Assembly (NCBI GenBank): GCA_025965795.1
Contig: JAOPWH010000256.1
Coordinates: 54,459-118,458, forward strand
DNA: 64,000 bases
Reading direction: 5' to 3'
Origin: Blastococcus sp.
GTDB taxonomy: Bacteria; Actinomycetota; Actinomycetes; Mycobacteriales; Geodermatophilaceae
Of this stretch, positions 1 through 7,921 are shown in pieces. The position numbers were made by a program, and so were the translations under genes. Position 1 is the stretch's first letter. Each line of letters begins with the position of its first letter. The notes under the pieces were generated by a model that worked only from the letters and a program-made list of their open reading frames with translations, was not told where the DNA came from and made no database searches.

Positions 1-652
1 GCAGGCCCGCTGGGGTGTCTGGGACGTGCCGGCGGTCCTCCTGCCCGCGTCGTACGCGGACGCCGTGGCGGAGGTGGGTGGCGAGCCGGTGCTGCTGCCG
101 ACGGGCGCGGTCACCCCCGACGTCGTCGAGCGGCTGGACGGACTCGTCCTGGCCGGCGGTGCCGACATCGATCCCGCCCGTTACGGCGAGGAACCCGGAC
201 CGCACACCACGACCATCCGGCCCGAGCGGGATGCCTCGGAGACCGCCGTGCTGCAAGCCGCCCTGGACCGGGACCTGCCGATCCTGGCGATCTGCCGGGG
301 AATGCAGCTGCTCAACGTCCTGCTGGGTGGCACCCTTCTGCAGCATCTGCCCGTCGTCCCGGAGACGGAGCCCCATCTGCTCCAGCTGGGGAGGTTCGCC
401 CGACGTGAGGTGCGCACGGCTGCCGACAGCGAGCTCGGCCGCCTGCTCGGCCCCGTCGCGTCGGCGGACTGCCACCACCACCAGGCGCTCGACCGGATCG
501 CACCGCCGCTGTCGCCGAGCGCGTGGTCGGAGGACGGCGTCGTGGAGGGGGTGGAGCTACCCGGTCGACGCTTCTGCCTGGCGGTGCAGTGGCATCCCGA
601 GGCGGGCGAGGACCGCCGGCTGTTCGCCGCGCTGGTCGCCGCAGCCGGGTGA
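1..652 (+). CDS. Gamma-glutamyl-gamma-aminobutyrate hydrolase family protein (class I glutamine amidotransferase-like), 5' truncated by window edge
   Basis: Reading frame open from base 1-2 through 652; motifs GGADIDPARYG, AICRGMQLLNVLLGGTLLQ (nucleophile Cys) and VQWHPE typical of PuuD-like peptidase C26. Confidence 0.9.
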   Translation, partial: QARWGVWDVPAVLLPASYADAVAEVGGEPVLLPTGAVTPDVVERLDGLVLAGGADIDPARYGEEPGPHTTTIRPERDASETAVLQAALDRDLPILAICRGMQLLNVLLGGTLLQHLPVVPETEPHLLQLGRFARREVRTAADSELGRLLGPVASADCHHHQALDRIAPPLSPSAWSEDGVVEGVELPGRRFCLAVQWHPEAGEDRRLFAALVAAAG

Positions 653-664
653 CGCAGCCGTCTG

Positions 665-1138
665 TCAGCCCTCGGCGATCCTCGCCGCCATGGTCCCTTC
701 GACCCTCCGGTCCGGAACCAGCCACCGCAGCGCCATCACCACGTAGATCGCGACCGCGAGCCACTGGTCGACGAACGAGAGCCCGATGGCGGTTCCGTAC
801 GCCACCGGGGAGAGCTTTCCCTTCCAGTCCCGGCCCACCGCCCGGGCGAGGCGTGCGTCCCGCCCCTGATCGCGGATGATCGCCCGCTCGAGCGCGAAGT
901 AGGCCAGCAGCACGAGGCCGTACGCAGCGGCCGGTGTGGCGGCGAAGTGGTTCTCCCCCATCCAGGCCGTCGTGAAGGGGACGAGCGAGAGCCAGACGAG
1001 CAGGTGCAGGTCCGCCCAGAGGATCAGCCCGGTGACCCGGCAGGTCGTGCCGTGCGGCACGGGCAGCTCCAGCACCGTCACCGTGATGACGATCGCGGGG
1101 ACGCCGTCGCTGAACGCTTCCATCCGGCCCGTCGACAT
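665..1138 (-). CDS. TMEM175/DUF1211-family membrane protein, apparently internally shortened
   Basis: MSTGRMEAFSDGV...ITVTVLELPVPHG start and ILWADLHLLVWLSLVPFTTAWMGENHF repeat; only about 6 residues between the two blocks. Confidence 0.85.
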   Translation of the reverse strand: MSTGRMEAFSDGVPAIVITVTVLELPVPHGTTCRVTGLILWADLHLLVWLSLVPFTTAWMGENHFAATPAAAYGLVLLAYFALERAIIRDQGRDARLARAVGRDWKGKLSPVAYGTAIGLSFVDQWLAVAIYVVMALRWLVPDRRVEGTMAARIAEG

Positions 1139-1307
1139 GACCCGACGCGAGCGGCGCCCGGTGCCACCCCACCTCGGCGCACCGCCGCACAGATGCCGAT
1201 CTGGTGAACACCACGTTCACGGCCTTGTGGGCGTTCGACCTGCCCCTCTATCGTCCGCCTCCCCGGTCCGTCCGGTCCGGTTCGCGTGGCCCGAAGGTGG
1301 AACCCGC

Positions 1308-2849
1308 ATGAGCAGCAGTGAGTCGGCGACCCGAGCCGCGCAGCACGACAGCGACACCCACCGGTTGCACCAGCTCGGCTACGCGCAGGAGCTGGCCCGG
1401 CACATGTCGGGGTTCTCGAACTTCGCCGTCTCGTTCACGATCATCTCGATCCTCTCCGGCTGCCTGACGCTGTACGGCTTCGGGCTGAACACCGGCGGTC
1501 CCGCCGTCATCGTGTGGGGCTGGCCGATCGTCGGGCTCATGACGCTGTTCGTCGGGCTGGCCATGGCCGAGGTGTGCTCGAGCTTCCCGACGGCGGGCGG
1601 CCTCTACTACTGGTCGGCCAAGCTGGCGAAGAAGAACTCCGCGGCCTGGTCCTGGTTCACCGGCTGGTTCAACTTCCTCGGGCAGGTCGCCGTCACCGCC
1701 GGGATCGACTTCGGCGCCGCCTTCTTCCTCAACGCGTTCCTCGACCTGCAGTTCGGGTTCGACGCGCGGCCGTGGCACACCATCCTGCTGTTCGGGCTGA
1801 TCCTCCTGCTGCACGGCGCCCTGAACCAGTTCGGCGTGCGGGTCGTGGCACTGCTCAACGACATCAGCGTCTGGTGGCACGTCGCCGGGGTCGCGATCAT
1901 CGTCGGCGTCCTGACCTTCGTGCCCGACCAGCACCAGTCGGCGTCGTTCGTGTTCGGCGAGTTCGTGAACAACACCGGCTGGCAGTCGAGCCTCTACGTC
2001 GCACTGATCGGGCTGCTCCTCGCCCAGTACACGCTGACCGGCTTCGACGCCTCGGCGCACATGACCGAGGAGACCCGCGACGCCTCCCGCGCCGGCCCCC
2101 GCGGCATCGTCATGTCGATCGTGGTCTCCGTCGTCGCCGGCTGGATCCTGCTCATCGGGCTCACCTTCGCGATCCAGAGCTACGACAGCGCCGTGGGCAC
2201 GGCCACCGCCGTCCCGCCGGCCCAGATCTTCATCGACGCGGTGGGCGACACCGGAGGCAAGCTGCTGCTGCTCATCGCCATCGGCGCGCAGCTGTTCTGC
2301 GGCATGGCGTCGGTCACCGCCAATTCCCGGATGATCTTCGCGTTCTCCCGCGACGGGGCCCTGCCCGGTTCGGCGTTCTGGCACCGGATCAACGGCCGCA
2401 CCCGGACGCCGACCAACGCCATCTGGCTGGCCGCGGGCGGCGCCTTCGTGCTCGGGCTGCCCTACCTGTGGAACGCCACCGCGTACGCGGCCGTCACCTC
2501 GATCGCGGTGATCGGCCTCTACATCGCCTACGTGCTGCCGACCTTCCTGCGGCTGCGCCAGGGCGATTCGTTCGAGCGGGGGCCGTGGCACCTCGGCCGG
2601 TGGAGCCGGCCGATCGGCATCGTCGCCGTCATCTGGGTCGCCTTCATCACCGTGCTGTTCATGCTGCCGACCGCGAGCCCCGTCGAGGCGTCGAACTTCA
2701 ACTACACCCCGCTGGCGGTGCTGGTCGTCCTGGGTTTCGCGGGCATCTGGTGGCTGGTGTCGGCGCGGCACTGGTTCACCGGGCCCAAGGTGCAGGGTTC
2801 GCCGGAGGAACTGGCGGCAGCCGAGCGGGAGTTGGAGAGCCTTGCCTGA
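1308..2849 (+). CDS. APC-superfamily amino acid/GABA permease
   Basis: About 513 aa, many hydrophobic helices, HQLGYAQELARHMSGFSNFAVSFTIISILSGCLTLY; start chosen at ATG 1308 rather than ORF start 936. Confidence 0.92.
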   Translation: MSSSESATRAAQHDSDTHRLHQLGYAQELARHMSGFSNFAVSFTIISILSGCLTLYGFGLNTGGPAVIVWGWPIVGLMTLFVGLAMAEVCSSFPTAGGLYYWSAKLAKKNSAAWSWFTGWFNFLGQVAVTAGIDFGAAFFLNAFLDLQFGFDARPWHTILLFGLILLLHGALNQFGVRVVALLNDISVWWHVAGVAIIVGVLTFVPDQHQSASFVFGEFVNNTGWQSSLYVALIGLLLAQYTLTGFDASAHMTEETRDASRAGPRGIVMSIVVSVVAGWILLIGLTFAIQSYDSAVGTATAVPPAQIFIDAVGDTGGKLLLLIAIGAQLFCGMASVTANSRMIFAFSRDGALPGSAFWHRINGRTRTPTNAIWLAAGGAFVLGLPYLWNATAYAAVTSIAVIGLYIAYVLPTFLRLRQGDSFERGPWHLGRWSRPIGIVAVIWVAFITVLFMLPTASPVEASNFNYTPLAVLVVLGFAGIWWLVSARHWFTGPKVQGSPEELAAAERELESLA

Positions 2850-4206
2850 GCGGCCGCACGGCCTGCTCACCGTCGAGGACCTGCGCCACCTGGTCGACCA
2901 CGGCGAGGTGGACACCGTCCTCGTCGCGCTCACCGACATGCAGGGCCGGCTCCAGGGCAAGCGGCTGCATGCCCGGTACTTCCTGGACGTCGTCCTGGAG
3001 CACGCGACCGAGGGGTGCAACTACCTGCTGGCCGTCGACGTCGACATGAACACCGTCGACGGCTACGCGATGTCGTCGTGGTCGAGCGGCTACGGCGATT
3101 TCGTGATGCAACCGGACATGTCGACGCTGCGACGGGTGCCCTGGAACCCGGGCACCGTCATGGTCCTGGCCGACCTGCAGTGGGAGGACGGCAGCCCCGT
3201 CGTGGCCTCCCCCCGGCAGATCCTGGCCCGTCAGACGGCCCGGCTCGCCGACGCCGGGATGGCCGCCTACGTCGGGACCGAACTCGAGTTCATCGTCTTC
3301 CGCGACACCTACGAGCAGGCGTGGAGCGCCGGATACCGCGACCTCACCCCGGCCAACCAGTACAACGTCGACTACTCGGTCCTCGGCACCGCGCGGGTCG
3401 AGCCGCTGCTGCGCCGCATCCGCAACGAGATGACCGGCGCCGGGCTGGTCGTCGAGTCGGCCAAGGGCGAGTGCAACCTCGGCCAGCACGAGATCGCGTT
3501 CCTCTACGCCGAGGCGGGCCGGGCCTGCGACGGCCACGTGATCTACAAGAACGGTGCGAAGGAGATCGCCGCGCAGGAGGGTGTCGCGCTGACCTTCATG
3601 GCCAAGTTCGACGCCCGTGAAGGCAACTCGTGCCACATCCACTGCAGCTTCCGTGGCACGGACGGCTCGATGGTGATGGCCGACGGCGACGGGATGTCGG
3701 CACTGGGCAGATCGTTCGTGGCCGGGCAGATCAAGTACATGCGGGAGCTGACCCTCTTCCTCGCCCCCAACATCAACTCCTACAAGCGCTACGTCGAGGG
3801 ATCGTTCGCCCCGACCGCCCTGCGCTGGGGCCGGGACAACCGCACCTGCGCGTTCCGGCTGGTCGGACACGGCGCCTCGCTCCGGCTGGAGAACCGCATC
3901 CCCGGCGGCGACGTCAACCCCTACCTGGCCACGGCCGCCGTCATCGCGGCGGGCTTCGCCGGCATCGAGGAGGAGCTCGAGCTCGAGCCGGCATTCGAAG
4001 GCAACGCCTACGGCGATCCCGACGCCCCGCACGTTCCCACCAGCCTGGCCGAGGCGCACGACCTGTGGCGGACCAGCGAATTCGCACGCCGTACATTCGG
4101 CGACGACGTGGTCGACCACTACGCCAACATGGCCGCTGTCGAAGTGGCGGCCTTCGGGCGGGCGGTCACCGACTGGGAACGCATCCGGGGGTTCGAGCGC
4201 CTGTGA
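2842..4206 (+). CDS. Glutamine synthetase family protein (gamma-glutamyl amine/polyamine ligase-like)
   Basis: GS catalytic motifs (KGECNLGQHEIAF, NSCHIHCSF, NSYKRYVEGSFAPTALRWGRDNRTCAFR, ENRIPGGDVNPYLA); overlaps permease stop. Confidence 0.92.
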   Translation: MPERPHGLLTVEDLRHLVDHGEVDTVLVALTDMQGRLQGKRLHARYFLDVVLEHATEGCNYLLAVDVDMNTVDGYAMSSWSSGYGDFVMQPDMSTLRRVPWNPGTVMVLADLQWEDGSPVVASPRQILARQTARLADAGMAAYVGTELEFIVFRDTYEQAWSAGYRDLTPANQYNVDYSVLGTARVEPLLRRIRNEMTGAGLVVESAKGECNLGQHEIAFLYAEAGRACDGHVIYKNGAKEIAAQEGVALTFMAKFDAREGNSCHIHCSFRGTDGSMVMADGDGMSALGRSFVAGQIKYMRELTLFLAPNINSYKRYVEGSFAPTALRWGRDNRTCAFRLVGHGASLRLENRIPGGDVNPYLATAAVIAAGFAGIEEELELEPAFEGNAYGDPDAPHVPTSLAEAHDLWRTSEFARRTFGDDVVDHYANMAAVEVAAFGRAVTDWERIRGFERL

Positions 4207-4267
4207 GCTCACCGAGCAGCGCAGCAGCGCCGCGAAGGCGGGCGTCGAACACCGGCGAGGAGCGCGA

Positions 4268-5635
4268 GTGAGCAGCACCTTCGACGTCGTCAACCCGGCC
4301 ACCGAGGAGGTACTCACCACCGTTCCGCTCGCCGACGCCGCGGCGACCGACGCGGCGGTGTCGAGAGCTAAGCGGGCCTTCGACGCCTGGCGGCACGTCG
4401 CCCCGGCCGACCGCGGCCGCCTGCTGCGCCGGTTCGCCGAGCAGATCGAGACCCACCTCGAGGAGCTCGCGCAGCTCGAGGTGGCCAACTCGGGGCACAC
4501 CATCGGCAACGCGCGCTGGGAGGCCGGCAACGTCCGAGATGTCCTGACCTACTACAGCGCGGCTCCGGAGCGGCTGTTCGGCCGGCAGATCCCGGTGGCC
4601 GGTGGCGTCGACCTGACGTTCCACGAACCGCTCGGCGTCGTCGGCGTCATCGTGCCGTGGAACTTCCCGATGCCCATCGCCGGCTGGGCGTTCGGCCCCG
4701 CCCTCGCGGCAGGGAACACCGTGGTGCTCAAGCCGGCCGAGCTGACCCCGCTGACCGCGATGCGGCTCGGGGAGCTCGCCCTGGAGGCGGGCCTGCCGGA
4801 CGACGTGTTCACCGTGCTGCCCGGCAAGGGATCGGTGGTCGGCAACCGGCTCGTCGAGCACCCGGACGTGCGCAAGATCGTGTTCACCGGCTCGACCCAG
4901 GTCGGGAAGACCGTGATGGCCGGCTGCGCCGACCGGGTCAAGCGGCTGACGCTCGAGCTCGGGGGGAAGAGCGCCAACGTCGTCTTCGCCGACGCCGACC
5001 TGGAGCGGGCCGCCGCGACGGCGCCGTACGCCGTCTTCGACAACGCCGGGCAGGACTGCTGTGCCCGGTCCCGGATCCTGGTGCAGCGCACTGCCTACGA
5101 CCGGTTCCTGGAGCTGCTCGAGCCGGCGGTCAAGGGCGTCCGGGTCGAGGACCCGACCCTCGACTCCGCCGAGATGGGCCCGCTGATCAGCCGCACTCAG
5201 TGGGACCGGGTCGCGTCCTACGTGCCGGACGACGCGCCGGTCGCCTTCCGCGGCACGGCGCCCGGCGGGCCGGGATTCTGGTTCCCGCCGACGGTCCTGG
5301 CGCCGGTCGACCCGCGGGACCGGGCGGTCACCGAGGAGATCTTCGGGCCCGTGGTGGCCGTGGTGCCCTTCGACGACGAGGCCGACGCCGTCCGCCTGGC
5401 CAACGAGGGCGAGTACGGGCTGTCCGGCTCGATCTGGACCCGCGATCTCGGCCGGGCGCTGCGCGTCTCCCGCGGCATCGAGGCCGGCAACCTGTCGGTC
5501 AACAGCCACTCCTCGGTGCGCTACTCGACGCCGTTCGGCGGGTTCAAGCAGTCCGGCTTCGGCCGGGAGCTCGGGCCCGACGCACTGCATGCGTTCACGG
5601 AGGAGAAGAACGTGTTCCTGGCGACGGAAGGGTGA
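4268..5635 (+). CDS. NAD(P)-dependent aldehyde dehydrogenase
   Basis: PWNFPMPIAGWAFGPALAAGNTVVLKPAELTP, FTGSTQVGK, LELGGKSANVVF, NAGQDCCA active-site Cys, EEIFGPV. Confidence 0.95.
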   Translation: MSSTFDVVNPATEEVLTTVPLADAAATDAAVSRAKRAFDAWRHVAPADRGRLLRRFAEQIETHLEELAQLEVANSGHTIGNARWEAGNVRDVLTYYSAAPERLFGRQIPVAGGVDLTFHEPLGVVGVIVPWNFPMPIAGWAFGPALAAGNTVVLKPAELTPLTAMRLGELALEAGLPDDVFTVLPGKGSVVGNRLVEHPDVRKIVFTGSTQVGKTVMAGCADRVKRLTLELGGKSANVVFADADLERAAATAPYAVFDNAGQDCCARSRILVQRTAYDRFLELLEPAVKGVRVEDPTLDSAEMGPLISRTQWDRVASYVPDDAPVAFRGTAPGGPGFWFPPTVLAPVDPRDRAVTEEIFGPVVAVVPFDDEADAVRLANEGEYGLSGSIWTRDLGRALRVSRGIEAGNLSVNSHSSVRYSTPFGGFKQSGFGRELGPDALHAFTEEKNVFLATEG

Positions 5636-5637
5636 AC

Positions 5638-6420
5638 GTGAGCGGACAGGCAGTCGTGCGGCGATTGGAGGGCCGCGTCGCGGTGGTGACCGGCGGGGCG
5701 AGCGGTATCGGCCTGGCCACGGTGCGGCGGTTCGCCTCGGAGGGCGCGCACGTCGTCGTCGGCGACGTCGACCCCACCAGCGGCAAGGCCGCGGCCGATG
5801 AGGTCGGCGGGCTGTTCGTCCAGGTCGACGTCACGTCGCCGGAGCAGGTGAACGCCCTCTTCGACGCTGCCGTCGAGACCTACGGCGGGCTGGACATCGC
5901 CTTCAACAACGCCGGCATCTCGCCCCCGGACGACGACTCGATCCTGGTCACCGGCCTGGACGCCTGGCGCCGCGTGCAGGAGGTGAACCTGACGTCGGTC
6001 TACCTGTGCTGCAAGGCCGCCATCCCGCACATGCAGGCGCGCGGGCGCGGCTCGATCATCAACACCGCGTCGTTCGTGGCCCGCATGGGCGCCGCGACGT
6101 CGCAGATCTCCTACACCGCGTCGAAGGGCGGGGTGCTGGCCATGTCGCGCGAGCTCGGAGTGCAGTTCGCCCGCGAGGGCATCCGGGTCAACGCGCTCTC
6201 CCCCGGCCCGGTCAACACACCGCTGCTCCAGGAGCTGTTCGCCAAGGATCCGGAGCGCGCCGCCCGGCGGCTGGTGCACATCCCGATGGGGCGATTCGCC
6301 GAGCCCGAGGAGATCGCCGCCGCGGTCGCGTTCCTCGCCTCCGACGACGCCTCGTTCCTGACCGCCGCGGAGTTCCTCGTGGACGGCGGCCTCTCCGGCG
6401 CCTACGTCACGCCGCTCTGA
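5638..6420 (+). CDS. SDR family oxidoreductase
   Basis: TGGASGIGLATVRRFASEGAHVVVGD, NNAG, SYTASKGG (YxxxK); GTG start. Confidence 0.92.
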   Translation: MSGQAVVRRLEGRVAVVTGGASGIGLATVRRFASEGAHVVVGDVDPTSGKAAADEVGGLFVQVDVTSPEQVNALFDAAVETYGGLDIAFNNAGISPPDDDSILVTGLDAWRRVQEVNLTSVYLCCKAAIPHMQARGRGSIINTASFVARMGAATSQISYTASKGGVLAMSRELGVQFAREGIRVNALSPGPVNTPLLQELFAKDPERAARRLVHIPMGRFAEPEEIAAAVAFLASDDASFLTAAEFLVDGGLSGAYVTPL

Positions 6421-6482
6421 GGCCCGCCGCACGCGGACGTCCCCGCGCCGAGCCGGTGCGGCGCGACGCGGGAACGCGGGCC
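6421..6482. terminator. Candidate bidirectional terminator hairpin between convergent genes
   Basis: Outer arms ggcccgc (6421-6427)/gcgggcc (6476-6482) with inner cgtccccgcg/cgcgggaacg arms. Confidence 0.45.
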
Positions 6483-6486
6483 TGAT

Positions 6487-7221
6487 TCAGTTGTGCAGGA
6501 ACGTCAGCCGCATGCCACTCTGCACGGCCGTGGCGAGGCCGCTGTTGCAGGTCCACTCTGTCGAGGACAGCTGCTGCTTGGCCTGGATGCCGACCGTCGC
6601 GGATCCGCCGCCGCTGCGTCCGTAGGCGTAGGTCACCGTCTGCGAGTTCTCGTTGAACGTCACCTGCGCCATGACGATGGAACCGGCGTCGCTGAAGAGG
6701 TGGCCCTGCCAGGACACCAGGAACTTGCGGTGCGGCGCCGAGCCGCTGGTCCGGGTGAAGACACCCTCGATGAAGCCGTGGGCGGTGTCGTTGCTGTCGA
6801 AGAACAGGTCGTCCCAGAACGGAAGAACCACCGACCGGCCGAACGTCGCCGACGGCAGACAGTTGTTGGTGAACGCCGTTGTACCGCCGGAGGAGATCCC
6901 CGGCTGGATGTTGCCGTTCGAGCTGATCGCCGCGTTGACGTAGGTCTGGTTGTACAGGTGCAGCGGGAACGGCAGTCGGCCGAGCCCGGAGCCCGTCGTG
7001 CTGACGAAGAAGAGGGCATCGTCCACGGGGCCGGAGACCAGGTTGTTGCTCGACAACTGAGCGAAGACCGCGCCCCCGCCCGCGCTGATCGAGTAGCTCC
7101 CAGGGGCCACCGCGCTCGCCGGCCCCGCCGTGAAGACCATCAGCACCGCGACCGCGACGGCGACGAATCCGCTCGACGCGAGACGTGACCGTCCGGGTGA
7201 CCTGACTGGGATTGCACGCAT
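6487..7221 (-). CDS. Secreted protein of unknown function with nidogen-like (NIDO-like) features
   Basis: N-terminal signal peptide (LASSGFVAVAVAVLMVFTAGPASA); AAISSNGNIQPG, VVLPFWDDLFFDSND, FLVSWQGHLFSD, VMAQVTFNENSQTVTYAYG. Confidence 0.75.
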   Translation of the reverse strand: MRAIPVRSPGRSRLASSGFVAVAVAVLMVFTAGPASAVAPGSYSISAGGGAVFAQLSSNNLVSGPVDDALFFVSTTGSGLGRLPFPLHLYNQTYVNAAISSNGNIQPGISSGGTTAFTNNCLPSATFGRSVVLPFWDDLFFDSNDTAHGFIEGVFTRTSGSAPHRKFLVSWQGHLFSDAGSIVMAQVTFNENSQTVTYAYGRSGGGSATVGIQAKQQLSSTEWTCNSGLATAVQSGMRLTFLHN

Positions 7222-7367
7222 GACCGCTCCCTTGCCGCGCAGGTGGTCGTCACCCGGCCGGGCCGCGGAATCACAGAGGGAGCCCCGAAGATCGACTGCA
7301 CGCCGCGTCCAGGAACGCATGGCGAAGTGGGTGCACCGTGCTCGCTCTGGGCGACCGGGTCAAGGGG

Positions 7368-7916
7368 CTATGGGCCCGATCGGCGATTCGATCGCTGGAT
7401 GGCATACACGTGTGCCGGGCCGTACTCGTCGACGTAGTCCTCCCAGAGCGGTGTCATGCCGATCTTCTCCGCGACGTTGCGAGATGCGCGGTTCCCGGGG
7501 TCCAGCATGCAGATCAGTCGTTCGACCGGCAGCGTCGCGAAGGCGTGGTCGACGATCGCCCGTGCCGCCTCGGTGGCCAGCCCGCGGCCCCAGACGCTCC
7601 GCTCGAGCAGGTAGGCGACCTCCACCTCGGTCCGACCCTCGATCTCCCAGGGCAGCAGCCCGCAGCGGCCGACGAACGCACCGGTCTCCTTGAGGATCGT
7701 CGCCCACAGTCCGTAGCCGTACCGGGCGTAGTAGACGTCGATGATCCAGTTCAGCTCCTGGCGGGTCTGCTCGAGGGTCCGGGTGCCGTCGGGGAAGTAG
7801 CGCCGGATCTCCGGGTCGGCGTAGAGCGCGGCGAGGGCGTCGAGGTCCTCGGTCGTCAGCAGCCGCAGGAGCAGCCGCTCGGTCTCCAGGACGACCGCGC
7901 CCGACGCCGTGCCCAC
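7368..7916 (-). CDS. GNAT family N-acetyltransferase (RimJ/RimL-like)
   Basis: LETERLLLRLLTTEDLDALAALYADPEIRRYF, VAYLLERSVWGRGLATEAARAIVDHAF, GNRASRNVAEKIGM. Confidence 0.92.
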   Translation of the reverse strand: MGTASGAVVLETERLLLRLLTTEDLDALAALYADPEIRRYFPDGTRTLEQTRQELNWIIDVYYARYGYGLWATILKETGAFVGRCGLLPWEIEGRTEVEVAYLLERSVWGRGLATEAARAIVDHAFATLPVERLICMLDPGNRASRNVAEKIGMTPLWEDYVDEYGPAHVYAIQRSNRRSGP

Positions 7917-7921
7917 GTCGG

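Noticed and set aside
936-1307. N-terminal extension of the permease ORF from 936
   Set aside because: Overlaps the opposite-strand TMEM175-like gene; family-like sequence begins after ATG 1308.
1248-5590. Long minus-strand ORFs (1248..3020, 2776..4530, 4166..5590)
   Set aside because: Antisense to the permease, GS-like and ALDH genes, all of which have strong family motifs.
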